Positions 25,001-64,000 of a DNA stretch of 64,000 nt are shown one piece after another. Within the stretch, counting starts at the first letter, position 1, and the number at the start of each line of letters is the position of its first letter. A program made the translations under genes and the position numbers. The stretch is from Megalobrama amblycephala (Eukaryota > Chordata > Actinopteri > Cypriniformes > Xenocyprididae): contig NC_063045.1 of the NCBI RefSeq assembly GCF_018812025.1, forward strand, positions 55,328,457 to 55,392,456, given 5' to 3'. Below the pieces are notes generated by a model. It worked only from the letters and a program-made list of their open reading frames with translations, ran no database searches and was not told the origin of the DNA.

Positions 25001-25773
25001 CGTTTGGGCTCCATTGAAGTCCACTATATGGAGAAAAATCCTGGAATGTTTTCATCAAAAACCTTCATTTCTTTTCGACTGAAGAAAGAAATACATGAAC
25101 ATTTTGGATGACATGGGGGTGAGTAAATTATCAGGAAATTTTAATTTGAAAGTGAACTTATACTTTAAGTCTTATCTGATTTCTGTATCATGAACTAACA
25201 CTTCTCTACTACATTGTTCCCTTTCTAGTTCCCTCAGCCATCACATTTAACTCCAAAACGGCCAACCCCTGGCTCAGTCTTACATCTTCGCTGACCTGTG
25301 TGCGCTACCAGACCTTCAATATCACGGTGCAGGACAACCCACAGCGCTTCAACGCCGCCCTGTCTCTCATGGGCAGTCAAGGGTTCACTAAAGGCCGCCA
25401 CTACTGGGAGGTGGAGGTGTACAGCAGCACTGTGTGGACTGTAGGAGTTGCTCGTGAATCCGTCACCAGAAAAGGAGTCATCAATACCATGCCTGCCAAC
25501 GGCTTCTGGACGCTCTCACTGTCGTATGGAGTTCAGTACATGGCCGGGACCTCTCCACCAACATTACTGTCTTTGGAAGAGCAATTGGCGAGGATCGGCG
25601 TGTATCTGGACTACAAAAGAGGCCTGGTGTCCTTCTACAATGCTGAGAGCATGACGCACCTCTACACTTTCAAGGACACCTTCACTGAGACCCTCTACCC
25701 TTATTTTAACCTGGGCTTCTTGGATAAAGTGCATGAAAATGAACCTCTTAAGGTGTTCCTGCCCAAAATCTGA
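19044..25773 (+). CDS. TRIM E3 ubiquitin ligase (RING, B-box2, coiled coil, B30.2)
   Basis: Six exons: 19044-19565, 19646-19741, 22561-22794, 24039-24061, 24166-24281 and 25229-25773. The sizes (522, 96, 234, 23, 116 and 545 bases) are the standard class IV TRIM pattern and all phases match, giving 511 residues. RING C3HC4: C38, C41, C53, H55, C58, C61, C80, C83. B-box2: C130, H133, C141, D144, C149, C152, H158, H161. A coiled coil runs from about 175 to 300. PRY-SPRY (331-511) includes GRHYWEVEVY, WTVGVA and GVYLDYKRGLVSFYNA. Such proteins ubiquitinate targets recognised by the SPRY domain, often in innate immunity; the substrate is unknown here. Met11 (19074) is an alternative start. I do not name the orthologue. 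Confidence 0.9.
20130..21550. mobile_element. TTAA-type palindromic MITE with a nested second element, TRIM intron 2
   Basis: Outer ends are TTAAAACGATAGTTCATGC on the left and GGGTGAACTATCCCTTTAA on the right, with inverted arms. Within it, about 20455-21293 is a second palindrome with ends CATGATTTACTCACCCTCAA and its complement. Only the outer one closes on TTAA at both sides. Confidence 0.65.
21696..22490. mobile_element. TACACTGTAAAAAA TIR element, copy 1
   Basis: About 795 bases bounded by TACACTGTAAAAAATGACCG and the inverted TTTTTTTTACAGTGTA. A closely similar copy lies at 41794-42547. It is non-coding. Its right end is 70 bases before TRIM exon 3, so it lies at that exon's acceptor region. 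Confidence 0.75.
22795..24038 (+). other. TRIM intron 3
   Basis: Very AT-rich, with TATA/TAAA-rich runs at 23080-23420 and 23640-23790. I see no complete element and no exon. Confidence 0.55.
24355..25168. mobile_element. Long palindromic TTAA MITE filling TRIM intron 5
   Basis: The ends are TTAAAGGATTAGTTCACTT and AAGTGAACTTATACTTTAA, with inverted arms of about 350-400 bases. The element takes up most of the 947-base intron between the two SPRY-region exons. The same family is at 55543-56418 in a bmp1 intron. Its centre is itself inverted around AATTCCGGCAGTGTAGACAC. Confidence 0.8.
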
Positions 25774-25815
25774 ATTTGAGCTTTTAATTTTTATATTTTT
25801 TCATATTTCATAATA

Positions 25816-26620
25816 TTAAAGGGAACCTATTATGCCCCTTTTTACAAGATGTAAAATAAGTCTTCGATGTCCCCAGAGTGTGTATGTGAAGTCTTAGCTC
25901 AAAATACCCCACAGATCATTATTTTTATAGTTTATATGTTAAAATTGCCACTTCTTGGGGGAGAGCAAAAACGCGCCGTTTTTGTATGTGTCCCTTTAAA
26001 TGCAAATGAGCTGGTGCTGCGGCCCACTTCCAAGAAGAGGGTGGTGCTTCAAGAGCTCATGCTCCGGGCTACTGGCAACAACAAAACAGGACAATCTCAC
26101 GCTCTGAAAATGTTAGTAGCGGTGTTCAGCCTTATATGTTTCAGAATCAACCTTTGTGAAAATCCAGCGTTGAAAAAATTATTGGCGCAAACGTACAAGA
26201 CTTAGCGATTTTCTTCAGGACATTTCCTTTGAAAATGAAATTTAACCACAATGTCCTTAGTGACTCACGGGAGTCTATGGAGACTCTTATGTGCATTGGT
26301 ATATCCCAAAATGCAACACTTGTAATGCCTCTTTGGCGCAGACATTGTACATCTCCAGCTGCTACAGCGAGGATACAGAAATGCCGGACTCTGTGCTTCT
26401 CACTCAGGCTGTGTCTATGCTAATAGGGCAGATCATCACCGGCTGTGGGCGGAGTTTCTCCCTCTGCTGATGTCATTGTATGGCAGAATCTGAATCAGCT
26501 CGTTGAAGAGACTGCTTTTGATTTATGGGAATTATAAAAAAAAAAAAAAGTGAGTGGATTTTTACCATTATAGGCTGGTTGTTCTCACACACCGCTGACA
26601 CACATCAATGTTACACCTTA
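25816..26620. mobile_element. TTAAAGGGAACCTATTATGCC-type repeat
   Basis: It starts at TTAA 25816 just after the TRIM stop. A related sequence in inverted orientation lies at about 40420-40680. Both contain the phrase CCCCACAGATCATTAT or its complement. The right boundary is uncertain. ORFs in it do not resemble a known protein. Confidence 0.5.
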
Positions 26621-29364
26621 TAAAAGTGATTTTATTTTATATTATTTTATATTTATATTTTTTTATACATAACACTAGGCTGGACCTAGATATTTTAAGT
26701 TTTATAAAGTAAGAGAATATGGTTTAAATGTAAGAGAATGGCCATTTCCAAAAAAAAAAAAAAAATTGCAAAAGCATTTATGATTAGAACATCTTAACAT
26801 TGCAGTGGGTTAGTGGAGGCAAATGGAAATGAAACCAAATATAAAAAAAAAAAAAAAATGGTTGGACCATGGCTTATGACCCTTTCTCACTTTAATGCTG
26901 CTGTAAGTGATTTTATTTTGGACTATAAGAATAAGATACCCTGACATATATCACTGCCTTTGCATATACACGTTTTTGTGATATTCCTAGGTTTTGTAAA
27001 GAAAGGGGCGAGTGAATATTTGACTGGTCAGGGTCTAGTCCAGTCAGCCCCTGCTGGTAGATGCAGTAACTACATCGTTCTGGGAACAATAAGCATTTAT
27101 TTATTACAAGAAGCAACATCAACAAAATGATTACAGTATATATGTAACCAGTGACTGATTCTTTTCTGAAGGATCTTAAAAGCATAAAAATGGATTTAAA
27201 AGCATGAAAATTGCTATGCCCTTATCTGCCGCCTTTGATGTCACAGCTCATTGCTGTAAATAGCAAAACAGAGTCAGTTCAGGACAGGTTAGTCACCAGT
27301 GAAAATGCCACTGGGCATAAAGAAGCATGGTCATTATACAAATCCTGCTTTTAAAAAAGAAAAAAAAAAAGAAGAAAATATACAGATATAAACAAAATAA
27401 GAAATCACATTTGGCTATACAGTATTAGGATAATGTGCACTCTTGTTATAGTTATCATTTTTATACAAACATGTACAATTTCTGGAAGAAATTCATTAAA
27501 AACTAACAACGAAATGTTTTGCTTCATTTTTACTGTCTGGTAAACATGTAACAAATTCTTTAATGACTTCATACGATCAAGTTACCATCACTAACCGCAA
27601 GGAGGTGTAATTGTACTCTTGTTCCGTTAAGGAAACACACAGTGACAGAACGCTGACTCTCCGTCTAGTTTTCTGGGAACTACAGCATAATTAAAAATAA
27701 TTAGGCCTCCGCCAAATCTCGTTTTCCACCTTCATAATTATTAGACACAATGACTTAACCAACAAGTGGCATGAGTCATGATGTAATTTAAACTTACACA
27801 CAATGAAAAACCGATCTGATTTTATTTTGCCCTGTGGGGTAGGCCTGCCACTTAGCTACATGGTTATATGTGGTAATAAAAGACCCTATAATTACTGGGT
27901 GAAAAACACAAAGTGTGTCATACGGCTTTAAATAAATCCAAAAAAGAATACTTACGGTGTTCTGGATAATTGATACAATAATACAGTATTCCAGATGTAC
28001 TAAAATGTACGACATGAAGTCAGTCTAGTTTTGCAAGCATTACTACTCAGTGCACATAGAAAAACATAAATTGTTTACGTGGGCTACAACTGTGAGGGAC
28101 TATCTTCCAGCGGACGGATATCATTTAAGGATGTCTGCTGAATAAAATGTATTAAATGTACCATATAACAACAAATGCACTTGAGGCCGTGCTATATTGA
28201 ATATGAAATGGCCTGATTTTTTTTTTAATGTCTATGGGCCTGACCAACTGAAAAGTGTCCAAAATATCTATAAAATAAGCCAAAAGACAAGCCTGACCAG
28301 GCTAGAGAGACCAGAAAAGGTTTTTAGCCAGGTTGGCTCTCTGCAGATTACACAAAGGCTGTAATAGTTAAAAACCTTGGGATTACCATAATAAACAAAA
28401 ACATTTAAAAACTAGTAGCCTATAGTTTTAAAAGATCATGATTTCTGTTAAAGGTTGTTCTCTAAATCAGACACTACTCATTGATGATCCTAGCTCGTTT
28501 TATACAAACAAATTTTATACACAAAGGCAAAAGAGTAATAAAAAACTTCAAATAATGTCCTCTCAAATAATGTTTATTAGTCACATTAACATTTCTTCAG
28601 ATGGACAATTTCATGTCAAATAATTTAAGTCTAAGGGAAGGCTCTCAATGTGTCGGTATTCATTGACACACAATGTTCCTCTCATCACAAGTGTTGCTGA
28701 ATCCCTCTTTGTTGCTTTGATGATTTATTCCATGCACCTTGTGAGTGGGTAAAGTTGCACCAGATCTATTTCTACTAATATAATTCTAAGTCTAGCAGTC
28801 TGAATTATCATGTACAACTCTCATGTAAGGAACAGTGCTAGAACTGCTCTTTACAAAAAAAATATAATCCTCGTAATTATCATTGAATGATATTTTATAC
28901 ATTTCCAAACTCAATTATCACCAACCTAGATGTGTGGCAATAAAGAATTATGATTTTTTTAATAATAAAACAATCATCTAAATGTATTTTAGATGCTAGC
29001 CTTAGAACAAAGTGCATCTGGGAAATTCTGAATCCAATTAATTCTTCCTCCTTGACTTGCAAACAACAAAGCTCTTCATACTGATTATATCTACCAATCT
29101 GATGTTCCATTTCCTGTGGAGTTTTCAATTGATCCTTTGAAGTACGACAGGGCAAAAATTGTTGCCATATCCCTACATCAAGCTTTTCCTCTCTGCTTCT
29201 TATAGCTGAAAGGCTACATATGTGTTTGGCACCATGAAGACTTCCTCTTTGCAGTTGGAGTGGAGGGAACAAGGGCCCCGAGTGGCATCACTAATACTGG
29301 TGCACGGGAGGCATCTGAGGCCCCTGGCTGCAATGTTCTCTGGAGCTCTTCTCTCATGAGGAAC
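26621..29364. other. TRIM-bmp1 intergenic region and bmp1 3' UTR
   Basis: No gene is seen. The two genes are convergent. AATAAA candidates for bmp1 on the minus strand are at 28724-28729 and 28573-28578. The rest is AT-rich with short poly-A runs. Confidence 0.5.
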
Positions 29365-61511
<32,147 letters not shown>

Positions 61512-64000
61512 CTAAACAAAGAAAATGAGAATACATCACCAGCTGAATTTCTCAAGGTGAAGTAGCATGCAACCCTACGAAACTGATGAGGAGGAAATAA
61601 ACATCACTATAATGAGGAGCATTCAGCTTCATGTTCTTGTTAGCTGCTCACAGGTCCCCATGAAACTAAATCTGAGTTCATAAGGTTAAAGTTAGAATAG
61701 TGGAAGTGCCAGAGGGGGACTTCAGTAGCTCACACATGCAACTTGTATACCAATCTCATCTTAAACTTTTTAATAAGCTAACTCTCAAGCAGGCCGGTCA
61801 GATTGCAGGGAGATGCTGAAAATGAACCACACACCAACACCATCATCTGGAAAAAGACTCCAGTGAATTTGCTAATTAATGGTATGATATGTAGACAGAA
61901 TCCCTTCATATAGTGCAGGTGCAGGAGCTTTTAATGGAGGGATTTGAAAGGCATTTTACAAATGAACAGGGATTATGTTGTGTGTTACCTTTTATAAGAA
62001 CCTAGCAGACACTTTGCATTTTCCAGGGACTTACAGCACAGTAATTGCACGGATGGTCCCTCTGTATTGGCGATTACAGAGCAATTTTGTGATTCTAGTA
62101 ACTCTCCCCGGTCTGGAAAATCACCTTTGGGATTTCTGTTTGCTTTCTTGTTTGTTGGGTTTTTAATCCTTTATATTCATTAGAACTTTAATCTTTAAGT
62201 CACCACCATCTTCAAACTGATGTATTTGTCTGTATATTAAAATATAATCCATAAGTGAAGGGAGAAGTGAGTTTTTTCACAGCTAAAAAAAGTTTCATAG
62301 CTGTTAATTAGGTAAACAAACCATTCTGCAAACATGCAATTCTTTAAAGATGGATGAAAGAGCAACTATGTTAAAGCATAAAACACACATCTAAAGAACA
62401 ATAAGTTGTCCTTCAGTAAAAGCTTAAAGTTTTCTTATACAATTTATTCATTCATTTTTGTTACAAAAGCCCCATGAAATGGTTTAACAGCTCTAATTTT
62501 GTTTCCTGTTTTAATGCATCCCTTATTGACAGAAAAAAAAAAAAAAGGGAGAACATTTTATTGTACAAAAGAAGAAGATGAATCATCTGTAATTTCGGTC
62601 TGTTTGTTACTGAAATATAAAAGTGAATTTTGTCAGCTTTTCAGAGAGCTGTAAAAGCAACAAAACCTTATTTTGGTATCATGGGGTCTTTCATTTCCAC
62701 TATTTATGTTCATTCTTTATATTCTGTAAATACATCATAACTCTGCATGATTGGCTGTGAACTTTGATCACGTCTGGAATGCGTGACCTTGCAGCAGAAT
62801 TCATTGTTTTATGGACTCTGTGGCAGCAGAGATCAGTTATTATTTTACCCTGGTGTTCTCAGCCAGCAGGACACCTTATTAAGCCTGAAACATTCGCTAA
62901 ACAAATACATGAGTATGTTTTTGCCTTGCTTGAATTTTTTGCCCAAGCTGTCAAATCTATGAACATGCATATAAAAACATACATTCACGCCCTCCTATCA
63001 CACTGTCTCACCAAGTTTCAAAAGAAGAAAGAAGCAAGTCACAGCATACCAATTTAAAGGTAAAGCTGTTCCCAATTAAAGGTTAAATTTAAATCTGCAG
63101 TCTAAACAGGTTGACGGATAAATGGCCACATGTCACTATTAACATCTTCACTGCTGTTCTGCTCAAAACTGAATGTGTACAGAGTGGGCTGTGTTGATAC
63201 ACTTAGCTAACAAGACTAGACAATATTGGGTTCACAAGATTTTTAAGAAACACTATATTAAAAAAATCTCCAATGACAAAATATGACTGGAAAAACAGTC
63301 TTGGACTGAAAGGTGCATATTACAACTAATATAGGGTTGTCACTAACAATTATTTTGGTAATCGAGTAATTGGTCAATTATTATGACAATTGAGTAATTG
63401 GATATTTTTTTGTGGTGAATCCCCTTTAAAATGACTTAAAATATATATAATAACAATGAGGCAATAATAATTGGCTAACATAAAGTATCAAAAGCAAGTA
63501 ACGTTATGGTTTATTGAACAACACTGTTAAAATACATAATGTAATATACAGTAGATATAAACAATCAACTTTTTTACATTATGTATTATAACAAATGCCT
63601 GCAAAGGGTGCCAATGGATTAAAGGGATAGTTCGCTCAAAAATTTTAAATCATTTACTCACTCTCAATTTGTTCCAAACCTGTATAAATTTCTTTGTTCT
63701 GCTGCACACAAAAAGAAGATATTTGGAGGAATGTTTGTAATCAAGCAGATCTTACCCCTGATTGACTACTATAGTATTTTCTTTCCATTGTAGTCAATGG
63801 GGGGCGAGATCTGCTTGGTTACAAACATTCTTCCAAATATCTTCCTTTTGTGTACAGCAGAACAAACTTCCCCGATTGCTAGACATTTCATTGAATCTAA
63901 TCACCGCATTGAACAACTTACTTGTATAGGTATCGAAATAGTAAAGAATTCTCGCCGTAGTGGTGACATTGATAATAAACTTTTGAGAAGAGAAGCTTTT
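61512..64000 (-). other. Part of bmp1 intron 1; exon 1 not seen
   Basis: The first recovered exon starts in phase 1 (acceptor at 61512-61513), so a signal-peptide exon must lie upstream. I found no convincing one before 64000. A TTAA MITE starts at 63619 (TTAAAGGGATAGTTCGCTC) and appears cut off near 63870. Confidence 0.5.

Noticed and set aside
63920..64000. Possible bmp1 exon 1 ending at a GTAAGT-like donor (minus)
   Set aside because: No reading gives a signal peptide or the expected prodomain residues, and the donor phase is not compelling.

Overview
The window reads as nuclear DNA of a teleost fish, most likely a cyprinid (carp/zebrafish-like). Three things point there: AT-rich spliced vertebrate genes, a 260-codon PCNA gene of the length known from zebrafish, and dense short interspersed DNA elements of kinds common in cyprinids (many TTAA-bounded palindromic MITEs that begin or end in TTAAAGGGATAGTTCACCC). 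Exon coordinates below were worked out by hand from GT/AG sites, reading-phase continuity and family knowledge. No alignment or search was run.

Layout. (1) 1-11.3 kb is a GIMAP (AIG1-type GTPase) cluster. It holds the 3' end of one gene (+), a duplicated 3' gene fragment (-), a complete two-exon gene (-), two decayed copies (+), and a six-exon gene (+) whose phases join three AIG1 domains into a 648-residue GIMAP8-like protein. The first two AIG1 domains have degenerate P-loops and only the third is canonical. (2) 12.4-14.5 kb is pcna (-), six exons, complete. Its first intron carries E2F-like and CRE sites. (3) 14.8-18.8 kb is intergenic, with an L1-like fragment, two CTCF-like motifs and a 1.2-kb hAT-like element with target-site duplications. 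(4) 19.0-25.8 kb is a six-exon class IV TRIM E3 ligase gene (+): RING, B-box2, coiled coil, PRY-SPRY. (5) 29.4-61.5 kb is the body of a bmp1/tolloid procollagen C-proteinase gene (-). Nineteen coding exons run from the late prodomain through the astacin protease, CUB1-CUB2-EGF-CUB3-EGF-CUB4-CUB5 to the stop. Exon 1 was not found.

The bmp1 intron between EGF2 and CUB4 holds the most striking element: a 6.3-kb, GC-rich DIRS-type tyrosine-recombinase retrotransposon (31.69-37.98 kb, opposite strand to bmp1). It has split inverted terminal repeats, an internal complementary region that joins the two outer ends, gag, RT-RNase H and YR frames, and an 11-G run where the gag frame breaks. A small relic of a related element lies at 54.5 kb.

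The host genes are not one pathway: GIMAP and TRIM genes are typical immune families, pcna is the replication clamp and bmp1 is an extracellular-matrix protease. Most remaining DNA is introns and intergenic sequence with nested MITEs, LINE scraps and microsatellites. I found no tRNA, rRNA or CRISPR array.
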